Source of the DNA: Waltergamsia citrina
Lineage: Eukaryota > Ascomycota > Sordariomycetes > Hypocreales > Bionectriaceae
Assembly (NCBI GenBank): GCA_022814615.1
Contig: JAKLNE010000002.1
Location: forward strand, 992,001 to 1,056,000
Direction: 5' to 3'
Length of the DNA: 64,000 bases
The notes beneath the pieces were generated by a model, which searched no databases, was not told the origin of the DNA, and was given only the letters and a program-made list of their open reading frames with translations. Shown piece by piece: positions 21,700 through 32,400 of the stretch (its first letter is position 1; each line of letters starts with the position of its first letter). Both the position numbers and the translations under genes were made by a program.

Positions 21700-22848
21700 C
21701 GGCACGCTGCGGCTAACCGAGTGTGTGGGCTCCTTAACCCATGCTGCATATACACCCACTGCATGATTCATATCTCATGGATTGCATCACAAGACGAGTT
21801 GGTTGACAGGAGCCGACTCGGCGTCTTCACATAAACGGGAAGCTATCAAGTTGATGGCGTGAGACGTTCTACAAAACACCAATCACATCATCTCATACAC
21901 ACTCAATGATAGGAAAAAAGGGGAAGCAAAAGGACATAGACATTCAGGGGATCGATTCTCGCATTCGTTGTCTTTTGGCGTTTTACGGCGCCATTCTGAT
22001 AGAAGAAGCCTTGAACAATTGTTGGGCCTGGAAAGGCCGGCCGGGGCATGCGTGACAGAGCACTGCTGAAGTGCACTGCAACATCCAGTCACAGTCTGGT
22101 CAGCTCAACAGGAGGCTTCTGATAGAGATACAGATATTATAGCTTCAGCTTAGCCAGTGAGTAAATACACGATCACGAGGGCTACATCTAGGCTCGGCTG
22201 GCGAAAATCACTGTAAATGAGGAGCCGTACCGAATCGTAGAAAAAACAGCCGAGCAACTCGTATGTAAAAAAGTAACTTCTGATAGTCTAGGACGAAGAT
22301 ATTGGCATCCTTGTTCACAATGGATACGGACAGAGGACGTCGCTCAAGCTCTATGAGCTCTGTGCTGCCACTGCCCCTCACCTGTAACCTCACCAAATCG
22401 CAGTGCCCCTCCAAAACTTTTTTTTTCTCCGTTCCGTCGGAGCTCCCTGCGCGCCCCACGCTGTCCGTTGACGTTTTCTACCTGCAATCCCAGTCACGTG
22501 CCGCGAAGTTTATCGATACGACATCTCACCTTTGGTGGCAGCGGGTAATAGATTAGTATGCAGGCAGGACGACGACGACATCGGAAACAAGCGCGCGCAA
22601 CGTTTTTGCTTAAAAGATATATCACACGAACAAAAAGGGACACTCCCCCGCCTCACCGCCATGATTTCGATGACGAGCGCATAGAAGCTCATTGATGGAT
22701 ATTTAGACTTTTTCCCTCCCTTTTTAACTTGGTTCTTTCCCCATTTGAGCTGTCTTGCTCTAATTACTACTAGTTCCTTCTTCCCTTTCCACTCCAAGCT
22801 TGTTCTTCTTCTACACCTACGAGCGCTGCCTACGCCGCTCATGAGATA
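21700..22848. other. intergenic region before LSM1
   Basis: No supported gene. The open frames at 22208-22842 have no protein-like features. It contains the 3' region of the Nudix gene and the promoter/leader of LSM1. Confidence 0.5.
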
Positions 22849-23647
22849 ATGGAGAACCTCAACTTATCAGAAGGCCCTCCGCATGGGGGCCCGCAGCAGC
22901 AACAGCAGCAACCTGGGCCTCCGGGGCCGCCTCAGCCGCCGGCGCAGCTACCCCCGCAGATGTTCACAACGGCCGCGCAGCTACTGGACCTTACTGATAG
23001 TACGCAATGACCCATTCTCCCCTCTATTAGGATAAATACGGCTATGGAGTATTCAGGAGAGGCGGGGCAAGTCAAGGATCGGCAAAGAAATCGTGCTAAT
23101 GCCTGGGCGAATATAGAGAAACTCATGATTGCGCTGCGCGATGGGAGAAAGCTAGTTGGTGTGTTACGAAGCTGGGATCAATTCGGTATGCGCTCTCTCT
23201 ACCCAATTCTCTTTCTTTTTCTTGGCGGAGATACCTTCGCAAAGGATGGCCGACAGAAGGCACCATGGGATGGAAAATTAAAGGAGTGACAAGGAACGAG
23301 GGCTAACATGAAGGGGTGTGTCCAAAGCCAATCTGGTCCTCCAATCCACCGTCGAGCGCATCTTTGCGCCACAACCCGATGCGCCAGCCGACCAGCCGAG
23401 GGGCTACTACGCCGACGTGACGCACGGCATCTTCCTGGTGCGAGGAGAGAACGTGCTCTTGCTGGGGGAGATCGATCTAGATAGGGACGACGACCCGCCG
23501 CCGGGGTACGAGCAGGGCGAGCTTGAGGCTGTGAAGAAGATGGCGGAGGAGAAGAAGGCGGCGGATAAGGTTAAGGAGAAGACGAGGCTTAAAAAGCTGG
23601 CAAGGATAGGGTTCGAGGGGGAGAATCTTGGGGACATGGTTCTGTGA
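22849..23647 (+). CDS. LSM1: U6 snRNA-associated Sm-like protein LSm1
   Basis: Core of the cytoplasmic Lsm1-7 ring, which binds oligoadenylated mRNA 3' ends and, with Pat1, triggers decapping in P-bodies. Three exons (22849-22999, 23117-23185, 23328-23647) encode 179 residues. The N-terminal extension (about residues 1-45) is Pro/Gln-rich (a CAG/CAA run, QQQQQQ). The Sm fold follows: Sm1 motif KLMIALRDGRKLVGVLRSWDQF, then ANLVLQSTVERIF, and Sm2-type HGIFLVRGENVLLLGEIDLD. A charged lysine/glutamate-rich helix (VKKMAEEKKAADKVKEKTR) ends the protein, as in fungal Lsm1. The start is set by the ATG immediately before the Pro/Gln segment. Both introns have good sites; the second has branch point GCTAAC and acceptor AAAG. 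Confidence 0.92.
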
Positions 23648-24343
23648 GAAAAAGACATTTCAGTCATTCTCGTTCCTGCGAAAGTCTTGACTTTTCACAA
23701 GCATTAGAAGAGCAGGGCTTGTGGGAATTGCTTTGGTGTTGGGCAGAGAAAGCGGCCATTCAGGGGGAGGAGTCAAGAACCCTTTTTCCTATTTGTAGCG
23801 AGGGCTAGGTCGCAAAGGCAGAATATTGTGAAATGCCTGGTGACCGGGGAAGGCCAGTCTCTGGTCATCCGAAGTTTAGGAGAGTATGGTTTATCCATAG
23901 CTCTCGCCCAGCCCTCTGGAGACAATTGAACGGTTAAATCAGCATGAATTCCAAAGTTCGAACCTTGATCCCTTTTCACGTCGTTATTTTCTTCGTTTCA
24001 GTATAGATGAAGAGTTTCATAATGAGATATGGTTGAAGGGAATACATAGGCTTTTCGAGATTTATTCAAGGCAACGAGATAGTCGATTGTATAAGCCAAG
24101 TCACGGGTCGATTCCTAGCATGAAGGAGTTAAACGAAATGTTTGACAAAACGAGCCGAACTTGCATTAGATTAAATTGCCTCCTGCGTATGCTATCGTCG
24201 TAGCTGTCTTAGCTATCTGATTCTCTCAGTAGATGCAAACGATATGCATCATATTTTGTTCTTATGTGTACGCCTTCTCTCGTTGAAACAGCACTTTTGA
24301 AGACACCAGGTTGCCCTTACTTTGGACATTGAATTGTTCTCGG
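23648..24343. other. intergenic, converging 3' ends
   Basis: No supported gene. LSM1 (plus) and the F-box gene (minus) converge here. The frame at 23773-23979 lacks protein-like features. Confidence 0.5.
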
Positions 24344-25572
24344 CTAGCGATAGTGTTGCATGTTCCTTAGGAATTCCCCCCACGCAGCTAGAAACTCATT
24401 TTCTGTTGAGTACTGTTTGCATGCGTAATCGGCGAGATTACCGCCAGTCACCACCTCCCTTTTCAACTGTTGTACCTTCGCACAGTCTTTATAGTGGTGG
24501 AACAAGAATTCACAAGTGGATGCTTTAGGCTTGTGTGCAGCCGAAACTCGGGATGCCTCACAATGCAGAATACATGCTAAGCAAGATACCCCATATTGTT
24601 GTGCCTGATTAGACTGCGGTCTGATGTAGGGGAGGGTAGTGGCACCCATGAAATTCCCAGCGTCGTCTCTTGGAGGCATCCACCCGAAGGACCAGTAAAG
24701 GTCAGACTTGGCCGGTAGCAAGACCTTTCTAGCTAGTTTGATTGCATCCTGAATCGAGATCATGTTGATTTTTCGGCTACGAGTATGTCGAAACCCGTAC
24801 AGCCCTGGCACTGACAACGTGACGGGAACAGACCGCCGGACCTGATCGACGCTCATTCCCAACTTTCTGGCTAAGCCAGAGAGACTGACTATTTCCGCAG
24901 TTTCTGGGGAGTAGTCATTCATTGGTGAAGAGGAGGTATCAGTCTGCATGATCGCTAAGGGAGGTTCTGGCAGGCTTAGGTTTGTTCCTGGAGGGTGGCT
25001 TCGTCGCCTCAGGCAGCTTAGGCAGTACCTCCAAGAATTCCCTAACGATAAGAAGGGACCGAAGGCATCACAATTGTGACAGGAGCTTTGCCCTATAAGC
25101 TCTATCACGGACACCAGAGTGAAACGATGCGCTGATTTGGTGCGTAGTGCTGCCCAGAAGAATTCAATTGCGTGTTGGGCCAGGAGTCGGTAGTCTCTTA
25201 TATTGGAGACGAGTACACGAGCGGCACGATTGGCTTGTCGGAGGCGGAAGCAAGACTGGATATCCATTTGACGCACTATCTCGATGAGAACCTCAAGTGG
25301 AAACTTCTCTAGGGTTCCAAGATCGCTGACTAGCTGAGATCTGGAAAAGTTGAGAAGCGAATCTTGTACAGGTCTGTGCTCTTGGAAGGGAGACAGATCA
25401 CACCAAAGGCTCTAAAACTATGGTGATGAGCCCGATGCCTGAGAATAGCTCGCCTCTCGTCTTTGGTAAACTCTAAGTCTATGATGGCTCTTTCCTCGTC
25501 TTCGATCGAGTAGTCGGTCAAGAATTCGGTCGTCAAGTCGGCGGTGAAGTCTTCGGTGAAGTATGAGTCCAT
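24344..25572 (-). CDS. F-box protein with CxxC-x15-CxxC cluster, paralogue of the 1.5-kb gene
   Basis: Two exons, 25572-25404 and 25329-24344, with a 74-nt intron (donor GTGTGA, branch-like CTCAAC, acceptor CTAG) give 384 residues; the join removes the stop that would otherwise end exon 1. The acidic N-terminus MDSYFTEDFTADLTTEFLTD is followed by a basic loop and an F-box-like helix pair LGTLEKFPLEVLIEIVRQMD. Then comes C140-x2-C143-x15-C159-x2-C162, exactly the spacing of the gene at 1459, and a C-terminal C306-x2-C309 with H335-x3-C339, again matching. Fungal F-box proteins usually recruit substrates to SCF ubiquitin ligases; the partner here is unknown. Unlike its relative it sits among housekeeping genes. 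The intron assignment is my inference from frame and splice signals. Confidence 0.72.
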
Positions 25573-26313
25573 GATGGGGAGGAAGGGAGCGCATAGGCTC
25601 CTGAGGTTTGAGGTTAGGGAGAGAGTTAAGTTTTGTGGATGGAAGGCGGCTGATAAGCTTTCCTATGCAGGAGCTGCTTTTGCAGAAGACGGGGAGGTAG
25701 TGTGCGGGTGTGGAGAAAGGGGAGAGAAAAGAAAAGGTGGTGAACAGAAGAAATGTAGAGATTTGAAGTGAAAGGAAGGTGAGTTTCACTCGAGAAGCTG
25801 ATAGGGGTAGCAGTTGCAGTGGCAGCTAGTAATAGGTAATCACCAGCTGCTGGCGCAGTCAGCAAGTTACTACAACCACCATTCACTGTCACTAATATCC
25901 TTCAAAGCCCATTGCAATAACCTATATCATACCAGAAGTAGTCGTCAAAGTGAAGATGAGACAGCAGCTGCTCATCCCTCAGACAGCACAGCACTCCACA
26001 ATATAGCTTCTCGCGAAACAAACGGACGACCTCAAAAGACCATGTAGCACTTGTCAGCAGTCATAATTACTCGATAAAACTACATAAAGGTGAAGTGAAG
26101 AGAAGTCTCTGGTATCGAATGAAGAAGGGAGTCTTGTGTCGCTCACAATGATACAGGCAGGTCCCCCCTCAGAAAAGAAAAAGGAGGGACTAATAGTACA
26201 ATAAGCCGCGGAACGCCTCATGCTCGTCCTTTTCTCTTCTGCGCCGTAGTCGAATTTGTTCCCATGTCAATATCGCCTGTTTTCTTTCTCATTCTCTTAC
26301 AAGTTGGAGCCCT
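25573..26313. other. intergenic, F-box promoter and 3' region of the mitochondrial gene
   Basis: No supported gene. The open frames at 25626-26047 show no conserved features. The minus-strand F-box promoter and leader lie near 25,573. Confidence 0.45.
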
Positions 26314-27290
26314 TCAAGGCTTGTCCACTGTTTGGAACATGGGAGCTGGTGCACCGCCCGGGTCTCGGATGCCCCCGAGTAGCCAGTCTGTCAGTCCGAC
26401 AAATTTGGCGCCCATCCCTTTCTCCCAGTTTCCGCTCTCTGATGCCGTCTCGATGGTATGTGTCAGGATCCGCCCTTCTTTGTCAAAGTCGAAGATAAAG
26501 AGCCCTGTGAAAGCCTTATTCGCATCCACGCCCCTGCGCAGACGGAGTGACTTGGCTATGCTGCTGGGCTCGGCGCTCTCATTTTGAGATTTCCGCTTCT
26601 CACACCAGCGTACCACTAATTGTTCGGGCATCGCACCAGCTCGGCGAGGCAGGAAGGTCAAGGGTTCGGACGTCATGCGCTCGGCCAAAATTTCCAGCTT
26701 CACATTGCCGATGATCGGCACCCTGTTCCAAGCTATCGGGGACGTCCATAGGGCAGCATTGTAGGCCACGCGGCCAGATACGGAAGGTAGATGAGGATGA
26801 GTCGAGGGGAAAAGATTGAGAGAGATGTTGGGTGCGAGGATCTCTTGCGGTAGTGGTGATTGTAGGAGCGTAGGTAGTCGGTCTTGGAGGATCCGTAAAG
26901 CTGCAAGAACCTAATTGTCAATTACCCGCAGCGATAGGTAGCGTTTGGATCTCGGATTGACTTACTCTTCCCAAGCTTCGCCTTATTCGGATCGGGAGGC
27001 TGGTCACCGCCGGCGCCTACCCATAGGACTCCCGTTGTGTCGAAAAAGGCCTTCGATGGGACGGGAACTTCGTGCTGTTCCACGCCCTGCGCAGGACGCC
27101 AAGACCCCGGACGTGATGGCTGTACATCAAAAGTTGGAGGCGGATCGATCGTAGTAGGTTGTGTCACCGGCTGAACCTGCGCCTTGGCCGGGCTAAAGTT
27201 GGTCAAACATCGCAGCGATTTCGAAGACGACGAAGAAATCGTAGAAGAGCGGTTCGTGCTCCGAAGAGCATTGCGCAAAGGAGCAGCCAT
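26314..27290 (-). CDS. mitochondrial hypothetical protein, conserved in fungi
   Basis: Two exons (27290-26966, 26900-26314; 65-nt intron) encode 303 residues. The N-terminus MAAPLRNALRSTNRSSTISS is a strong mitochondrial presequence (Arg/Ser-rich, no acids). A Pro/Gln-rich region follows, then a folded domain spanning the junction (ILQDRLPTLLQSPLPQEIL, then SGRVAYNAALWTSPIAWNRV) and LFIFDFDKEGRILTHTIETA. The C-terminal part contains the tryptophan-rich GNWEKGMGAKFVGLTDWLLG. I do not recognise a named family; the compact folded domain and the presequence suggest a soluble matrix or membrane-associated protein. The splice join keeps one uninterrupted frame, and the start ATG is the only in-frame one before the presequence. 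Confidence 0.75.
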
Positions 27291-28105
27291 GGCTCAGCAG
27301 CTCAATGTCAGGCGGAAAACATTGGCATTGACGGGGAGAGAATCGGGGGCGGAAGGCGAGAAAAGACAAAGGGGAATTATTGTCAAAAGTCGAAGGCGGG
27401 ATTGAAAGAAAGCGGTCACAAGGTCCATTCAGGTTACAAGAAACATCATCATGCTCCCAGCCTGAGCGCGCCTCAGTCAATCAAGGTGGGGCCGGTGTCT
27501 CCCGGTCCGCTGTGGCGGGTCATTGGCAGTCACCATGACCCTAACCCTAAGCTTAGAAATGCTGGCCATGTGGTTCGCTTAACGCAGGCTTGAATGCGCT
27601 AGAGCAAGGGACGGATCACAACCACCACATGTTTGTTGGCTTGCCTCATCCCTATCTATATTCGTACCCTATACCATGAATACTCCAACTCGCTCTTTGC
27701 GAATGGCATAGCGATGCATCCCATTTTTGAGATATTCGATGGAGAAAAACCATGTGGAAAGCTATAGAGTTTGTTCACAAGTGTTTTATTGGCTGAGAAC
27801 TCTGCATGTATTTAATTTGGTGCCTGCCAGGCACCTAGTGATGAACATACTGGCAAATATATGGCTTTACGCCCAAGTTGAATGTATACATATGGGTGGG
27901 TTCAGAAATGATTTTCATTCATAACCACAACTCAATCAAACGTCAACTTGAATTAATCGAGTTACCTCGCCCAACACTTGACTCAACTACATAAAGCCCG
28001 TTACCCCCGAATACTTTTATTTTTCTTCTTCTTCTCACGTATAGGTACAACACCAGTCAAGAGTTACCTAGGAGCAGATTGAATGCCCCTCCTCACTGCC
28101 CCGCC
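27291..28105. other. bidirectional promoter region
   Basis: It lies between the divergent mitochondrial gene and the WD40 gene. No supported ORF. A short CCCTAACCCTAA element at 27538-27549 has the telomere-repeat sequence found in Tbf1/Rap1-type promoter sites; two units only, so it is weak evidence. The rest is ordinary promoter and leader DNA. Confidence 0.4.
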
Positions 28106-29451
28106 ATGCAGTCCTCAAATCGCGACAACTTCTTTCAAACCGAGTAAACACTTACACTTCGCTCTACTCTCCACGCATTTAAGATCCCGATAGTCTAACA
28201 TAATATGAAACAGCGCTTCCCAAGAGCAGCAAGCCCGCAAGGCTGCTAAGGCTGGCAACAAACATGGCGACCCCGTGTCCATGAGCTCTAAGATCCTGGC
28301 TGCCGTACCAGACCCTGCCTCTCCTTCTACGTCCATCTTCATCGCCGAGTCCCGTGGCTCCGTGAGACGTATTAGCATAGGTGTAAGTACAGAGATTCAT
28401 TTTTTTTGGGTTTCACCAAAATTCACCAAGCTAATTGGATACGAATAAAAAGTCATCTGAAGCAAGGACGACATATCGTGGACCCAAGGCCCCCGTCACC
28501 TGCGTCGCAATAGGAGGCCCCAACAACAAGACCGTCTTCGCCGGATCATGGGATAAAGATATCTGGACATGGGATGTTGACACTGCCGCTCCGGGGCGCA
28601 AACTCAGCGGCCATGCAGACTTTGTCAAGACCGTCGTCAGTGCCAAACTAGGCAGCCAACATCTTCTGCTGAGCGGCGGTGCGGACAAGAAGATTATGGT
28701 CTGGGATGTTGAAACTGGCCGACGACTTCACACGCTTCAAGACCCGACGACGACCATGCTCGCTGTTCAGCATCTGGCCGTTGACCCTTTGCTAAGCAGC
28801 GAGTCTGACGATGCTCTCGTCTTTGCTAGTGCGAGTAGCGACCGGCACATCCGCCGCTGGAAAGTCACGTCTACATCTGCAGAGCAGCTCCCAGAGTCTT
28901 TCACCGGCAGCAAAGCAGACGCGGAGCGTCTGACCATCGAGGAGCACGAGACGAGCGTCTATCACCTTCTCTACGATACGAGTGACGAAGGCGGCGACGT
29001 AGACCTCTGGACAGCCAGCGCCGACGGCACAGCAAAATGCCTGTCGAGGGCTTCTAATTTCGTAGCAGAAGACTCTCTTGCACACGGGGACTACGTGCAG
29101 GCTGTTGCCGTGACGGAGAACTGGGTCATCACGGCGGGTCGGAGTGAGGATGTCAAAGTGTGGGATCGGACTTCGGGGAAGCTCTACTGCACACTGGAAG
29201 GCCACTTTGAGGAGGTGACCGACCTTGTGCCACTACGGGATTCTACTACGGGGCGAGTGGATAAAATGTGTAGTGTGAGTATTGATGGTACGATTCGGAC
29301 ATGGCCTTTGGTGAAGAAAGAGTTGGATGAGGTGGTCGAGAAGATCAAGGCAGCCGCCAAGCCAGGGCAGCAACAAGGTGGTCAGACATCTGGGGAAGGC
29401 ATGCTGACAGCAGAGGAGGAGGCCGAACTAGCGGAGCTCATGGATGATTAG
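28106..29451 (+). CDS. WD40-repeat protein
   Basis: Three exons (28106-28143, 28214-28382, 28453-29451) encode 401 residues forming a beta-propeller. WD-type repeats are visible in FAGSWDKDIWTWDVDTAA, LLSGGADKKIMVWDVETGRR, FASASSDRHIRRWKVTSTS, DLWTASADGTAKCLS, WVITAGRSEDVKVWDRTSGK and MCSVSIDGTIRTWPLVKK. Short N-terminal exons encode MSSKILAAVPDPASPSTSIF and FIAESRGSVRRISIG, typical of a conserved leading strand. The C-terminus is acidic and Glu/Ala-rich (EEEAELAELMDD). I cannot assign it to a named complex; scaffold function is the family expectation. Donors GTAAAC and GTAAGT with acceptors ACAG and AAAG keep frame throughout. Confidence 0.8.
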
Positions 29452-32400
29452 TCGTCAATTCACCTTACCCGGTAGTATGATTCCTTCTTGGTCCAATTTG
29501 TGCTAGGCTTCCACATATGATGTCCGTGAGCGCTGGGACCACCTTGGGGAAGTGAGGATTTCCGAGTGATGGTCGTTGCCTCCCAAGTCGAGACTCGACC
29601 CTTATCGCTGCCTATTAAACCCGGTGGCTTGGGATGCATTTCAACAAACCGTAAATCCTATCTGGGTCAACCTTTGAGAAAACGAGACATGTCTCGGAAG
29701 ACATTTCGTAAGGAGACCCCGCCCGCATGCTGAACGTTTTCTTCAGCCCGCGTGGCTGGCCGAGAGACATGCAGTGATAAGGAGAAAGGCGGCAGCGGCA
29801 ACGGGAAGGACTCCCGGATGCCTCATCTCAACCATTCAAGCGCTGGTTAGCACTGGTGGGACACAATCAAGGCGAATCAATACCTCGAGGCAGAAGCCGT
29901 TGCTTCCGTGTAGACGTGAGAACAAGACTAGCCATGCCATTTCCGAACTGTTCAGCTTCTTGGGGGAAGAGAAAAGATTCAATGCCTATGAGTTCGGCTT
30001 GTACCAAAACCAGCCTGGTACTCAACCAGGTTTGCCCGTGCTAGTAGTCAACAAACAAACCTCCCAGTGTTTATCATCATTTATTACTTTCTCACCTTTC
30101 TTTTTCGTATGATGCGCTAGCCCGAAGATCTTGCGGCCAAGCGTTTTTTCCTTTTGGTCGGGGTGTAATTGAAGAATAATGAGAGAAAATCGTCCCGTGC
30201 CCTTGCCATGATCTTCGATCACACAATGTGATCATGATGATCGACAAGGTATGCAGCAGATCACATCCCGCCCCATCATCTCGTTTATCGAGATCGCTTC
30301 AAATGTGACGAGTTTCGTCCTAAATGGCAAATGCAGCCGGCTTTTGATAGGAGCTTCTGAGCCGCCTGTTGCCGTCCCAGGCTAAGCTCACAATTCCGCT
30401 ACATGACACGGGACCATGCTTGAACTTAATGTCGTTTATAGGTCGTCAAAGCCCAATTAAGTCTCCCACCGGCGGGATCAATTCCGCATCCGGGCTGGTG
30501 TTTGTGGTTGTGGTTGAGCGAGCTATCCACAGGAGCCGTGTAATCACATCTCAGCCCGCGGATATGGCAACGCTAGGGCGTTATTGCTTTTTCTCAGTTC
30601 ATTAAATCAACCTTTCCGCAACCCTTGCTTGCAGAAGTCATTGCTTATGGCCACCGTCGATAATTCCATCATCTCTTTCGGATTAGCCATCCCGCGCTAT
30701 TTGCTAATGTTGATTGCCGAACTGTCGTTGCACCGGTTGAGCCTGGTGCCTCAAAGTAGGTAATACGCGCGGGAACCGATTAGACCGTGTGTTTGTGTTG
30801 TGCAAACTGTGCGAATCGTGAAGGACAGGGACCAAGCAAGCAGGCGATTCGGGGAATTAAAAAATTAGTGCAGAACCAGATCTGTTAATTTCATCGTGTT
30901 TCGTGTCTGCCCTCGAGGGTTTCCCCTACCGCAGTCGCTACCATGAGGCAATCAGCAAGGCTATCCAAGCTGCCGGGCTGGGAGTCGAAATTGACCTTGA
31001 AATTTCCAATTTGCCGATTACGGATTCCGCTCGCTCCACCCCATTCCGTGTTTGCTTTTTTGAATTGTGCACGGTGCACATCCTGATATTTCTTGATCGG
31101 TAGTAAGTCCCGTATAAGTAAGCGGCCGGAGCTCGAAGTTGTGGCAAGCCTGCTAGCACCACTGGGTAGACTTTACGGTCGGGCGCTATGAATTAGTACG
31201 AGTAGTACGAAGATAGTATCTATCCGGTGTAGCAGGTTCAGCGCGAGCTATGCGGCCGGGGTCAAGTTTAGTGTAGCCGCCGTCCGTTTAGAAAGGACTG
31301 GGAACGACTATTGTTCCACAGCATTACCAAAGTTATGAATTCAGCCATGCCGTGCTCTTGCATGAACACCGAGCCGATAACGGGGGTGGATAATTTGGCA
31401 ATACGAAGGACTGGATGGAAAGACACCAATATCCAGAGTGCATTTTGACCTCAGGAAAGGCCATGGTGGTCTGGTTTCTTTTTAATCAGCATCTTCCCAG
31501 AGGCGGTGGGGTAAACGGAGTACGGTTGCATACAGATTGTACTGTACAACTGCGTGGGTACGACCAAAGAATACAGAACTTAAGCCCCGAAGATACATGC
31601 GTCTGGAATCTACCTTCAAAGCTTCACGATGGGAAGTGAAGCGTTTAATATTTCTGTATAAAGCTTTGTTGGCGATTACGCCCACTCGAGGGCTTTTGCT
31701 CTTGGTATCCCAAAGCAGATTTCGCACCGCCATTGCAACCTAGAAATCAACTCCGTTGTGAACATTCGGCATCGCCAACATGTGTCCAATGCAGAGTATA
31801 TGCCATTAGCCAGATGCAATGAAGTGGATGCGTAAAAATTGTCTCCGTAAGTTGTGAGGCTGGCTGGCGCAAACAGAATGTTGTGCAGATCAACTCTAAG
31901 GCCGGTGGTCGCATGGTCCTGAAACGTATTTGTCTTACAAGTACAGGATAATTGTACAACTAACAACATCTTCCTCAATCTGATTCGTGAGAAAGGTCGG
32001 GAACCTGCAGCCGCCGTTAAGCATGGTCGCAAGCTTGCTCAACCTTCGTTTTACGTTGATTGGATGTTTTGGGGTAGCTGAAGATCTCTCCTGATGGTGT
32101 CGGCCAAGGGGACGGCATCGGGCTGACACCCGAAGTGTTAGTTCGTCTAAAAAAGCCAGTAAAGCACGCCCTGAGTGTCCGGACAATGCTTTTACCAACG
32201 GAAACTGATGGCGCTTGAGCTAGGGCCCGTCTGGGTACCAAGAGGTTGTGACAGTTGTATAAGCAGGGGGATGATTGGTTACAAAGCTGTGATGACGCTG
32301 TGCACACGATGACGGTTGGTGAAGGACGGGCCGGACCTGTGAGAAGCAGCCACTCACACGTTAGACTTCCGTTTCCGCACAGCAAAAGCAAGAATAGTGC

